The notes beneath the pieces are model-generated. The model ran no database searches. It was not told where the DNA came from and saw only the letters and a program-made list of their open reading frames with translations. Both the position numbers and the translations under genes were made by a program. Below, piece after piece: positions 13,859 through 20,715 of a stretch of DNA of 45,627 nucleotides; position 1 is the first letter of the stretch; every line of letters starts with the position of its first letter. Source of the DNA: a virus; IMG/VR virus record IMGVR_UViG_3300042546_000525, positions 1 through 45,627 of that record. The stretch is one strand, 5' to 3'.

Positions 13859-14607
13859 GCGCGCTTGAAGTCATGCGGGACCAGCCCGCCAACCTGCCCA
13901 CGGCGGCAGCCACGCCGGCGCATCTGCTGCAGATCGCAGTAAGCCAGGGCGCCGACATGGACAAGCTCGAAAAGCTGATGCAGCTGCAAGAGCGCTGGGA
14001 GACGAACGAGGCGCGCAAGGCCTACGTCGCCGCGATGGCCGCGTTCAAGTCGGAGCCGGTGCGCGTGATGAAGACGAAGCAGGTGAACATCCCGGGCGCT
14101 GCACGATTCAGCCACGCCACGCTCGCCGATGTGGTCGACGCTGCGGTCGCCGGCATGGGTCAGCACGGCTTGTCGCACCGCTGGGACGTGACGCAGAGCG
14201 AAGGGCTGATCACCGTCGCCTGCATCGTCACCCACGAACTCGGGCACAGCGAGCGCACTGTCTTGCAGTCGCGCCCCGACGACAGCGGCAAGAAAAACCA
14301 GATCCAGCAGGTCGCCAGCGCCGTGACCTACCTGCAGCGCTACACGCTGATGGCTGCACTCGGCCTGGCCGCCAGCGACATGCAGGAAGATGACGGGCGC
14401 GGCTCAGGCCAGCAGGAAGCGACACTGACTGAGCAGCAGAAAGCCGTTCTGCAAGACCTGATCGAAGCGAACGGACGCGACCGCGCGAAGTTCTTGGAGT
14501 GGGCTAAGGTCGAGCGCATTTCAGATATCCCGCAAAGCTGGTTTGCCAGGTGCAAAGAAGTTCTATCGGCGAAGAAGCCCGGAGGCGTCAATGCTTCCGC
14601 CGCTTGA
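13855..14607 (+). CDS. erf: ERF family single-strand annealing protein
   Basis: 250 aa. The core TKQVNIPGAARFSHATLADV, then GKKNQIQQVASAVTYLQRY and LMAALGLA, matches the ERF signature of P22 Erf: a DNA-annealing protein that pairs complementary single strands. It overlaps the coiled-coil gene and the exonuclease gene, forming a two-component recombination system like lambda Red beta plus exo, used for repair, concatemer formation or replication-linked recombination. Confidence 0.9.
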   Translation: MSALEVMRDQPANLPTAAATPAHLLQIAVSQGADMDKLEKLMQLQERWETNEARKAYVAAMAAFKSEPVRVMKTKQVNIPGAARFSHATLADVVDAAVAGMGQHGLSHRWDVTQSEGLITVACIVTHELGHSERTVLQSRPDDSGKKNQIQQVASAVTYLQRYTLMAALGLAASDMQEDDGRGSGQQEATLTEQQKAVLQDLIEANGRDRAKFLEWAKVERISDIPQSWFARCKEVLSAKKPGGVNASAA

Positions 14608-15217
14608 GGTCTTCCACTGCGAGCAGGGCACGCCTGAATGGTTCGAGGCGCGCCGCAACATCGTGACCGCCAGCAAGTTCGCGACGGTCATGGCCAAGGG
14701 GCTCGGCGGAGGCGAGTCGGTGACGCGCCGCAAGTACCTGCTGACGCTGGCCGGCGAAGCCATCACCGGCGAGGTTGCCGACAAGTGGGAGGGCAACCGC
14801 CACACGGAGCGCGGCAAGCTGCTGGAGCCCGAGGCGCGCGACGCATACGCATTGATCGCTGGCGTTGATCCCGAGCAGATCGGGTTCATGCGGCGCGGCG
14901 GGGCCGGCGCGAGCCCGGATGCGCTGATCGGCACGGATGGCCTGCTGGAGATCAAGACCAAGCTCCCGTACCTGCAGATCGAGTGCCTGGAGGCCGACCG
15001 CCTCCCGCCGAAGCACGTCGCCCAGGTGCAGGGGCAGCTCTGGATCAGCGGCCGGCAGTGGTGCGACTTCGTGAGCTACTGGCCGGGCCTGCCGATCTTC
15101 ATCAAGCGTGTGCACCGGGACGAGGAATACATCGCCGGCCTGTCCGTCGCGGTCAATGATTTCATCGCCGAGCTTTCGGCCATCGTCAACAAATACACAC
15201 AGAGGGAAGCGGCATGA
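14591..15217 (+). CDS. YqaJ/lambda-exonuclease family nuclease
   Basis: 208 aa; the ATG at 14591 lies within the end of erf. GTPEWFEARRNIVTASKFATV and then an acidic GASPDALIG followed by LLEIKTKLP give the PD-(D/E)xK catalytic set (Asp, Glu, Lys) of the YqaJ family, and QVQGQLWISG is the usual next helix. It should digest 5' strands processively to make 3' overhangs for the ERF protein. Confidence 0.9.
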   Translation: MLPPLEVFHCEQGTPEWFEARRNIVTASKFATVMAKGLGGGESVTRRKYLLTLAGEAITGEVADKWEGNRHTERGKLLEPEARDAYALIAGVDPEQIGFMRRGGAGASPDALIGTDGLLEIKTKLPYLQIECLEADRLPPKHVAQVQGQLWISGRQWCDFVSYWPGLPIFIKRVHRDEEYIAGLSVAVNDFIAELSAIVNKYTQREAA

Positions 15218-15636
15218 ACAACTGGAACATCGCCGGCCGCGTCGGCCGCGACGCCGAGCTGCGCCGCACCAGCGGAGACACCGCAGTCCTGAACTTCCCC
15301 GTGGCCTTGGATCAACGGCGCAACGGCGAGAAGCAGACGCTTTGGGTCGACGTCGCAGTGTGGGGTAAGCGTGGCGAGGCGCTGGCGCAGTACGTCACGA
15401 AGGGAACGGTGATTAGCGTTTCGGGCGAGGCCGGTGCCAAGTCCGGCAAGGACGGCGCCGTCTACATGAAGCTCGACGTTGGGATGAGTGGCAATGTCAC
15501 CCTGCTGGGAGGAGGCCAGCAGCAGGACCGCAGCGAACGCCCAGACCGCCAAGCGCAGCGCGCGGAGACGATGCAGCGCATGCGAGCACAGAGCGCACCG
15601 CCCGCGAGCGAGGTCGAAGATGACATCCCATTCTGA
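15214..15636 (+). CDS. ssb: Single-stranded DNA-binding protein
   Basis: 140 aa. A standard OB-fold (NWNIAGRVGRDAELRRT, TLWVDVAVWGKRGEALAQY, KGTVISVSG) is followed by a flexible Gln/Arg-rich linker and an acidic tip ending DDIPF, which recruits host partner proteins. It coats single-stranded DNA and works with the ERF and exonuclease products directly upstream. Confidence 0.95.
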   Translation: MNNWNIAGRVGRDAELRRTSGDTAVLNFPVALDQRRNGEKQTLWVDVAVWGKRGEALAQYVTKGTVISVSGEAGAKSGKDGAVYMKLDVGMSGNVTLLGGGQQQDRSERPDRQAQRAETMQRMRAQSAPPASEVEDDIPF

Positions 15637-15880
15637 GCGCATCCCTCTCACCGCCGACAGCATGGACGCAGCCTTCCGCGCGGCCGTCCTGAGGCAAGAC
15701 CTCGACAAGCTGCTGGCCCAACACGGCGCCCAGATCGTCCTCGGCTGGCACGGTGCGCACGCGAAGCTGCAGATCCAGTTCTCGGACGTGCACGGGCTCG
15801 CGGTGACGATCTGCCAGGTCCGCCGCGGCGGTCGCATCCGCTATCTGACGGAGGCCGAAGAGTGCAGCAGCAAGAGCTGA
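15620..15880 (+). CDS. Small protein, 86 aa
   Basis: Starts 17 bases before the end of ssb. An N-terminal helical part (DAAFRAAVLRQDLDKLLAQH) is followed by beta-like segments (IVLGWHGAHAKLQIQFSD). No family is recognised. Confidence 0.65.
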   Translation: MTSHSERIPLTADSMDAAFRAAVLRQDLDKLLAQHGAQIVLGWHGAHAKLQIQFSDVHGLAVTICQVRRGGRIRYLTEAEECSSKS

Positions 15881-16029
15881 GCATGCCGGATGCGGAGATG
15901 GCGAAGCTGTACCGCGTGCAGGCCGAGACAGCCCTGCGAGACCCGTTCTGGCCGCAGTCTGAGCGCGAGCGGCGCGCGGACTACTACAGGCAGAAGGCCG
16001 AGCGGATCGAGCGCGGCGAAAATCTGTAG
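15862..16029 (+). CDS. Small helical protein, 55 aa
   Basis: GTG at 15862 sits 19 bases inside the previous gene. Residues AKLYRVQAETALRDPFWPQS, then a basic helix. Its stop codon TAG is also the first three bases of an operator (16027-16037), so the promoter that follows begins exactly at the end of this gene. Confidence 0.6.
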   Translation: MQQQELSMPDAEMAKLYRVQAETALRDPFWPQSERERRADYYRQKAERIERGENL

Positions 16030-16037
16030 CGTTGCTA
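16027..16037. promoter_or_regulatory. Operator TAGCGTTGCTA
   Basis: TAGC-N3-GCTA dyad 25 bases from a second copy at 16052, flanking the -35 of a predicted rightward promoter. Surrounding bases are also alike (TGTAGCGnTGCTATTG in both). Confidence 0.7.
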
Positions 16038-16066
16038 TTGCGTTCGGAATGTAGCGCTGCTATTGT
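16038..16066 (+). promoter_or_regulatory. Second rightward promoter
   Basis: TTGCGT (16038-16043), 17 bases, TATTGT (16061-16066). The same -35, spacing and operator placement occur in the leftward promoter at 8089-8117. It would drive 16179 onward with a leader of about 105 bases. Confidence 0.6.
16052..16062. promoter_or_regulatory. Operator TAGCGCTGCTA
   Basis: Perfect TAGC-N3-GCTA dyad in the spacer of the promoter, overlapping its -10. With the copy at 16027 it forms a two-site operator. Confidence 0.7.
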
Positions 16067-16178
16067 TTGAGCCGTGGTGAATGCGCAGTGGCGATGCGGG
16101 ACAGTTCGGCTCAGTAGAGCCATCACAGGCCACGGCCCCCATTGAACGGCGGGCAACGAGCTAACCACGGAGGCATTT

Positions 16179-16463
16179 GTGAACTGGAACAAAATTGAGG
16201 TAAAGCCGACGAGCTGGCGTAAGCGGCTTGAAGCGTGGACGGCGCGCACGGAAAAGCCGCACGCCGTCATGTGCCCGGACAGTCACCCCGCGATTTACGT
16301 AGTAGACAAATGCTCAAGAGGCTGGGCGGCTTCTTATGGCTACCTTTCGCATGCGATTGGCGGCCACAAGACAGAGTTCACCCGGACCGACATTATCGCA
16401 GTGTGCGAGACGCCGGAACTTGCAATGCATGCGTGCGAACAGCATCACGCCGCCGCGCCCTAG
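16179..16463 (+). CDS. Small protein, 94 aa
   Basis: Starts with GTG preceded by ACGGAGG, spaced 6 bases. First gene after the promoter at 16038. Beta-rich centre (PAIYVVDKCSRGWAASYGYL) and a helical end with Cys and His (ELAMHACEQHH). Unknown function. The coding stretch is less GC-biased than its neighbours. Confidence 0.7.
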   Translation: MNWNKIEVKPTSWRKRLEAWTARTEKPHAVMCPDSHPAIYVVDKCSRGWAASYGYLSHAIGGHKTEFTRTDIIAVCETPELAMHACEQHHAAAP

Positions 16464-16472
16464 CCAGGCGCG

Positions 16473-16733
16473 GCACTCTCCGGCCTGCGCCTTGGCGCGC
16501 TGGGCGATCCCGGCGCGAAACCCTGCAGGTGCCAGGGCGCAGGCCGGAGGGTGCAGCACATTGAGAGAGCCGCCCCGCGAGGCGCTGAGCGGGGGCACAT
16601 CCGAACAAACCCGTGTTCCTGCCGATCGCATAGCGCTGTGCGTCGGCAGAACGGGGCGGCTCTCTGAGGGTGTTGCACGCGGGGGCGACCCGCAGGCCGA
16701 AGTGGGATGCAGGGAGGCGCGCCACGTCCCTGC
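16473..16733 (+). ncRNA. Candidate structured non-coding RNA
   Basis: The 350 bases between 16463 and 16817 hold no convincing gene but many inverted repeats. A perfect 14-bp stem (478-491 with 536-549) extends to 19 bp with one wobble. A second long hairpin pairs 551-559 with 670-678 (one wobble) and 564-577 with 652-665 (14 bp perfect), enclosing a 7+4 bp hairpin at 619-649. Two smaller hairpins follow (679-693 and 709-733). The arms at 550-554 are shared by the first two stems, so two folds compete. All positions are given as offsets from 16000. Function unknown. Confidence 0.55.
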
Positions 16734-16816
16734 AGCCGCAGCCAGACCTAGACCCGAGAGGCTCACTGCCATGCCGGACTCGCACCCGGCCCCTCACCAA
16801 TCAACAGGAGACACGC

Positions 16817-17095
16817 ATGACCACGACAAACTACGGCAGCATTCACCCGATGGTGATGAAGGCGGCGCGGGCGATGGCTGAGCACGAAGCGAAGTTGCAA
16901 GGAAGGATGTTTTACGCGCAGAGCTTCATCGCCCAAGCCCGCGCCGCTCTCACCGAATGCGGTGCGCTGGATTGTTTGGAGGCGTTGGAGACGTTCGTTT
17001 GGCCACATCAAGATGGGTGCAACCTGGCTGAAACTGAGCGTCAGGAGAAGGGCCGCGCAGCCATCGCCAAGGTCTACGGGAGCGCGCCAGAATGA
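16817..17095 (+). CDS. Small protein, 92 aa
   Basis: ATG at 16817 is preceded by CAGGAG. Helical (VMKAARAMAEHEAKLQ, FIAQARAALTECG) with the ending EKGRAAIAKVYG. It follows the structured RNA element and may be controlled by it. Not recognised. Confidence 0.65.
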   Translation: MTTTNYGSIHPMVMKAARAMAEHEAKLQGRMFYAQSFIAQARAALTECGALDCLEALETFVWPHQDGCNLAETERQEKGRAAIAKVYGSAPE

Positions 17096-17283
17096 GCAAG
17101 ATTTCACCAACGACACATTGCGTTGCCGACCTGCTAAATGCTCTTGGCTGGCGTTCTGACATGGACGCCCAGCGCACTAATCTAGACGAAGCAATCAGGG
17201 ATGGTCGTTTGTTAAAAGCGTTGTTCTCTGGAGAGGCTGCGCTTCGGGATTTCATTGATGATGGAGCGCGCCAGAATGAATGA
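17092..17283 (+). CDS. Small helical protein, 63 aa
   Basis: ATG overlaps the preceding stop (ATGA). Mostly helical and acidic (ADLLNALGWRSDMDAQRTNL). Lower GC than the surroundings. Unknown. Confidence 0.6.
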   Translation: MSKISPTTHCVADLLNALGWRSDMDAQRTNLDEAIRDGRLLKALFSGEAALRDFIDDGARQNE

Positions 17284-17440
17284 AGAGCAGATAATTCAGA
17301 TGCTTCGCGAACGGTTGCGGATTCGCATTAGGGCATCAACGCAGTATACAGGGGGAGTGGATGGCGGGCCGCTTTACTCAGACTGCACGACTGTTGAGCT
17401 TCTCCTTGACGACGAAGTAATCAGCGAGGATTCGCTATGA
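17276..17440 (+). CDS. Small protein, 54 aa
   Basis: I chose the ATG at 17276, eight bases inside the end of the 63-aa gene, over an earlier in-frame ATG at 17255 because it gives the short overlap usual here. Sequence NEEQIIQMLRERLRIRIRAS then an acidic end. Unknown. Confidence 0.55.
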   Translation: MNEEQIIQMLRERLRIRIRASTQYTGGVDGGPLYSDCTTVELLLDDEVISEDSL

Positions 17441-18576
17441 CTGACACCAACGCGGGGCCGGTGTTGCCGGTGATTAAAAACCCACACTCTCCGGAACTAG
17501 GCCGTAATTTTACGAGTTTGGAGCTACGGAACATCGCAGAATACGGCCGCCAGTGCGCCGAGCATGTGGCGGGTCCGCTGCGGGAGCGGGTCGCGGAGCT
17601 GGAGGCGCAGAACAAGCTGCTGTCCGACGATCTGGACGCGAACGAAGCAGAGCGCGACCGCCTCCGCGCCGAGAACGCCCGATTGATCGAAGACCGCGCG
17701 CGGTTCCCGGATCGGCCCGACGACATTGGGAACATGATTGGCGCGCATATAGGGAACCTCAAAGCCAAGGCCGATGCAACAGAGGACGCGTACCGCCGAG
17801 TCAAGCTATCCCTTGACGTGTCGCGCGCCGAGAACGAGGCGCTGCGGGCTGCGATAGACCGTGCCGAAACCAGCTATTCAGGGCTGCTGCGCGGAGACGA
17901 CAAGCTCCCGACTGGCACTACTGAATACACGCGCGGCTGGGGCGATTGCCTGCGCTCCATCGACGCCGCCCGCGCGGCGAGGGGAGGGGTGAGCGTGGTC
18001 CGTCATGGAAGGTTTGCAGACCTGTGGCGCGGCGACGGATGGATGATCGCCGCCGGTGACTGGCTGCTGGCGATCCGCTGGCGCTGGCGATTCGCGTTCG
18101 TGCGGCCGGCGGGATTGGGCCGACTACTTGCTGCCGCGGTGAGCCTCGATCAGCGCCCGCGCTATGCAGGCCGTGGCACTTGGCGCGTAGCCGCTGGCCT
18201 GCAGGATGTCGAGGGCTTCGGCAGCGTCCGGAGGCAGTATCACGCCCACCTGCCGGCCCTGCTCTCGCTCAAGCCTGCGCGCCCTGCTGGCGGCGGCGCG
18301 CTCCGACGGCGTGGCGGGGCGCTTGGCCCCGCTGACTGTGGGGCTCATCCGAAGTCACCGCTGGGCTCAACATCCTGCCATGCGCCGGTGGCATTCATGT
18401 CGAGCGCATCGCGGTGCAGCTTCTTAGCGACACGGACAACAACGCCGCCGTTGTCCTTGATACCGACAAACAGATCAGTCCCCTGGAAAGTCTGGCCGCG
18501 CGATGCCGCTGCCTTGGCGCCGGCCAGCGTCTTTGCTGCCGTCTCGATCCAGCGCCCGCCGATGCCTTCCGCGTAG
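17437..18576 (+). CDS. Coiled-coil protein with a doubtful C-terminus
   Basis: The first about 190 codons look real: ATGA overlap at the start, then a coiled coil (LRERVAELEAQNKLLSDDL, ERDRLRAENARLI) and TEYTRGWGDCLRSIDAARAA, a common end in small phage proteins. The frame stays open to 18576 (379 aa), but past about 18124 it is antisense to two good minus-strand genes, and its composition there looks like a shadow. A second gene could start at the GTG near 17991. The true 3' end is uncertain. Confidence 0.5.
   Translation: MTDTNAGPVLPVIKNPHSPELGRNFTSLELRNIAEYGRQCAEHVAGPLRERVAELEAQNKLLSDDLDANEAERDRLRAENARLIEDRARFPDRPDDIGNMIGAHIGNLKAKADATEDAYRRVKLSLDVSRAENEALRAAIDRAETSYSGLLRGDDKLPTGTTEYTRGWGDCLRSIDAARAARGGVSVVRHGRFADLWRGDGWMIAAGDWLLAIRWRWRFAFVRPAGLGRLLAAAVSLDQRPRYAGRGTWRVAAGLQDVEGFGSVRRQYHAHLPALLSLKPARPAGGGALRRRGGALGPADCGAHPKSPLGSTSCHAPVAFMSSASRCSFLATRTTTPPLSLIPTNRSVPWKVWPRDAAALAPASVFAAVSIQRPPMPSA
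18124..18348 (-). CDS. Ribbon-helix-helix DNA-binding protein
   Basis: 74 aa. A basic N-terminal tail is followed by GRQVGVILPPDAAEALDILQ, the beta strand plus helix of a CopG/Arc-type ribbon-helix-helix domain, and SATACIARALIEAHR as the second helix. Such dimers bind short direct or inverted repeats; a CGTTAAC repeat pair lies upstream at 18643-18657. It overlaps the previous stop and is the last leftward gene, facing the end of the rightward operon. Confidence 0.75.
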   Translation of the reverse strand: MSPTVSGAKRPATPSERAAASRARRLEREQGRQVGVILPPDAAEALDILQASGYAPSATACIARALIEAHRGSK

Positions 18577-18593
18577 TAGTAGGTGGTGCTCAT
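18345..18593 (-). CDS. Small protein, 82 aa
   Basis: Beta-alpha style sequence (STTYYYAEGIGGRWIETA, FQGTDLFVGIKDNGG). Unknown. It begins 52 bases after a CGTTAAC repeat pair and is followed by the ribbon-helix-helix gene, so the two may form their own small unit rather than belong to the tail operon. Shine-Dalgarno GGGAGA precedes the ATG. Confidence 0.7.
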   Translation of the reverse strand: MSTTYYYAEGIGGRWIETAAKTLAGAKAAASRGQTFQGTDLFVGIKDNGGVVVRVAKKLHRDALDMNATGAWQDVEPSGDFG

Positions 18594-18642
18594 GTCCGTC
18601 TCCCGTAGTGCCAGCCGTTGCTGGCGTGGGGATAGACTCTCA

Positions 18643-18657
18643 CGTTAACTCGTTAAC
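18643..18657. promoter_or_regulatory. Candidate operator, CGTTAAC repeated
   Basis: CGTTAAC at 18643-18649 and again at 18651-18657 (period 8); GTTAAC is itself palindromic. It lies in the 91-base gap upstream of the 82-aa and ribbon-helix-helix genes. Consistent with an Arc/CopG-type site. A matching sigma-70 promoter is not clear. Confidence 0.45.
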
Positions 18658-18684
18658 ATCAACACCCGCAGCGATTGATTGTTC

Positions 18685-18819
18685 CTATCGAATCCCGATC
18701 AACCGCTTGGCCGCCTCGCGCAGCTTCCGGCACCGCTCGCATGGCGGCTTGGCTGGGGCCGGCGCCGCGGACTTTGGCGGCCGGGGTCGCTCCGCCTTTG
18801 GCCTGGCGAACCGAATCAC
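18685..18819 (-). CDS. Small basic protein, 44 aa
   Basis: GTG overlaps the upstream stop (GTGA). Lys/Pro-rich N-terminus and CERCRKLREAAKRLIGIR at the end; the CxxC pair may bind zinc. Last member of the coupled tail block. Unknown. Confidence 0.5.
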   Translation of the reverse strand: MIRFARPKAERPRPPKSAAPAPAKPPCERCRKLREAAKRLIGIR

Positions 18820-19142
18820 TCCACCACCTCGACGCTGGTCACCGGCACGTCGAACACCGCGCCATCGCAGGCCCGGGTCAGTTCCCAGCTGCCGGGGCTC
18901 TCGCTCTGGTCGCAGTACGGCGGCTCGGCGGTGTAGCCCTCGGGCACGGGCGTCAGCAGGGACCAGCAGATCTCTTCGCCGGTAATTACGCCACGCACCG
19001 ACACGCCGCTAGGCGGATCCGCCACGCCGGCGCAGTCGCCGGCCGGGGTCTCGCGCGGCGGGCGCACGGCTGGCGGCAGGATGATGGTTTGGGAGAATCC
19101 GCCAGATGTCGAGATGGGGCGCAGCCGGAAGCGACGCGTCAT
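18816..19142 (-). CDS. Tail-associated protein, 108 aa
   Basis: Proline- and cysteine-containing beta-type sequence (GEEICWSLLTPVPEGY, DGAVFDVPVTSVEVVE). Overlaps the hub-like gene. By position it is likely a minor tail-tip component, but no family is recognised. Confidence 0.6.
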   Translation of the reverse strand: MTRRFRLRPISTSGGFSQTIILPPAVRPPRETPAGDCAGVADPPSGVSVRGVITGEEICWSLLTPVPEGYTAEPPYCDQSESPGSWELTRACDGAVFDVPVTSVEVVE

Positions 19143-20392
19143 ATCGTGACCTCTTGGGCAAACTCTCGCCCGTCGGCGGTGCGCACCTGGATCACATGCA
19201 CGCCCGGCGGCATGGCGCTGGCCGGGAAGCTCACGCGGCCGGCGCCGTCGGTCTGGCGGGTGATGTTGTCATTCAGGCGGCACGCCGCGCCCACGATCGG
19301 CCGGCCGTCAGCCTCGCGCAGGGTGAGCACGCGCTCGCTGCCGATGGTCTCGATCACGACGGATTCGTACTGCTGCACGTCCAGGGCCGCAGACTGGCTG
19401 ACCAGCCGCACGGCGGGCACGTCGCCCACGGGCAACTCGAACCGCACGCGGGTGCTGCCGTCCTGCGCGTCGAGCTCGCGGCCCAGCACCACGGCCGATG
19501 CCTGCACCGGCAAGGTCGGATGATCCAGCGCCACGACATCGCCGATGCGCAGCACGCGCTCGATTGCTGCGGTGCCGACAGACCACGATGGCCGGGCCCG
19601 CTGGCGCAGCGCGCGGCTGGCGACGGCGATGGCGACGCGGGGCGAGGCCAGCCACGGCGCATCCTCGACACGCTCGCGCCGGCCGTAGGCGGCCACGCTG
19701 TCGGGGGCCTCGACGCGGACCGATGCGCGGGGCTGGCCATCCTCGGCCGCGAACCGCAGCGTCAGGTCATTGGCGAGGGCGTCCTGCTGCAGGGCCGCGT
19801 CGATCTCCACCTCGGCGCCAATGCGCCAGCCGCCGGTCGGTGCGTCGTCCGGCCATAGGAAAGCGCGCCCGTCGCTGAACACTGCGCCGATGCTGGCGCA
19901 CAGGCTGCGCACCACAGCGCGCAGGGTCTCGGGCCGCTCCAGGCTGCCGCCGACCTCAAGGCCCGCCGCAGCGCAGGCGCCGCGGAAGTCCGACAGGTCA
20001 ATCGCGGGGCGCCCGGCGATGCTGGTCAGGATGTCGGCCAGCACATCGGCCGGGTTGACCATCAGGCCACCCGCGGCCAGCTTGCCGCGACCGCGCGCCA
20101 CCAGGTCCGCACCCTCTTCCACGGGCTGGGTGAACTCCACGAAAGCGACCGCGCGCCCGGTGGCGTCCGTGCCGTTGCGGTGCTGCCAATTGCCTACGGC
20201 CTGGCCGCCGATCAGCACTGCGTCGATCCCCGCGACAGCGTGGTCAGCCCAGACGAACACGCGCCGGTCCTCGCTGTACTGCAGCAGGCGGCCGCCGGTC
20301 TGGCCGTAGCGGTGCGGGATCGCCACGGGCTCGCGGAAGCCCGGCCAGACGGCCGTGGTGCGCAGCGGCAAGGGCGCGGAGAGCGGGGTCAT
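19139..20392 (-). CDS. Tail tip/hub-like protein with C-terminal Ig-like domain
   Basis: 417 aa. The body has alternating beta strands and the LADILTSIAGRPAIDLSDFR segment seen in phage tail hub and attachment proteins, and the last about 90 residues (LREADGRPIVGAACRLNDN, GRVSFPA, HVIQVRTADG) look like a bacterial Ig/Cna-B-like fold often used for cell-surface binding. It sits after the 1185-aa tail protein. Predicted part of the tail tip that contacts the host. Confidence 0.6.
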   Translation of the reverse strand: MTPLSAPLPLRTTAVWPGFREPVAIPHRYGQTGGRLLQYSEDRRVFVWADHAVAGIDAVLIGGQAVGNWQHRNGTDATGRAVAFVEFTQPVEEGADLVARGRGKLAAGGLMVNPADVLADILTSIAGRPAIDLSDFRGACAAAGLEVGGSLERPETLRAVVRSLCASIGAVFSDGRAFLWPDDAPTGGWRIGAEVEIDAALQQDALANDLTLRFAAEDGQPRASVRVEAPDSVAAYGRRERVEDAPWLASPRVAIAVASRALRQRARPSWSVGTAAIERVLRIGDVVALDHPTLPVQASAVVLGRELDAQDGSTRVRFELPVGDVPAVRLVSQSAALDVQQYESVVIETIGSERVLTLREADGRPIVGAACRLNDNITRQTDGAGRVSFPASAMPPGVHVIQVRTADGREFAQEVTI

Positions 20393-20715
20393 GATTCCAC
20401 CGTGACCGTGGCCGAGCCGCGGCCGAGCCGGATCTCGGCGACGATGCCGGAGAACACCTGCCCGGCCGGCGTCATCAGCCGCGCGCGCGCCCCCACAGGC
20501 GGGCGCCGCGCCAGCAAGGCCGAGGCCTCGCCGCTTGAGTTGTCCAGCTCCAAGGTGATGTTCGGATCCTCACCGTCGATGTCCGCGCGCAGGGCGCCGA
20601 CACGCTGCAGAATGGCGTGGCGCGAGGCCTGCGGGTCCATGTGCTGCAGAGCGGCGATGTCGGCATAGAACTGGCGCACAGGGTTGCCCTCGAGCACGAA
20701 CCAGACGGGCGTCAT
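20389..20715 (-). CDS. Tail protein, 108 aa
   Basis: Unknown. The middle is acidic (RADIDGEDPNITLELDN) and the end is beta-rich with GQVFSGIVAEIRL. This resembles a small OB-like domain often found in tail hubs. Coupled on both sides (4-base overlaps). Confidence 0.6.
   Translation of the reverse strand: MTPVWFVLEGNPVRQFYADIAALQHMDPQASRHAILQRVGALRADIDGEDPNITLELDNSSGEASALLARRPPVGARARLMTPAGQVFSGIVAEIRLGRGSATVTVES

Noticed and set aside
13060-14247. 395-codon open frame on the minus strand
   Set aside because: Antisense to the coiled-coil and ERF genes; serine/alanine-rich mirror of the coiled coil.
16464-16816. Protein-coding reading of the folded element
   Set aside because: Frames there overlap real genes in wrong phase, have no ribosome site and would need the paired arms to be coding by chance.
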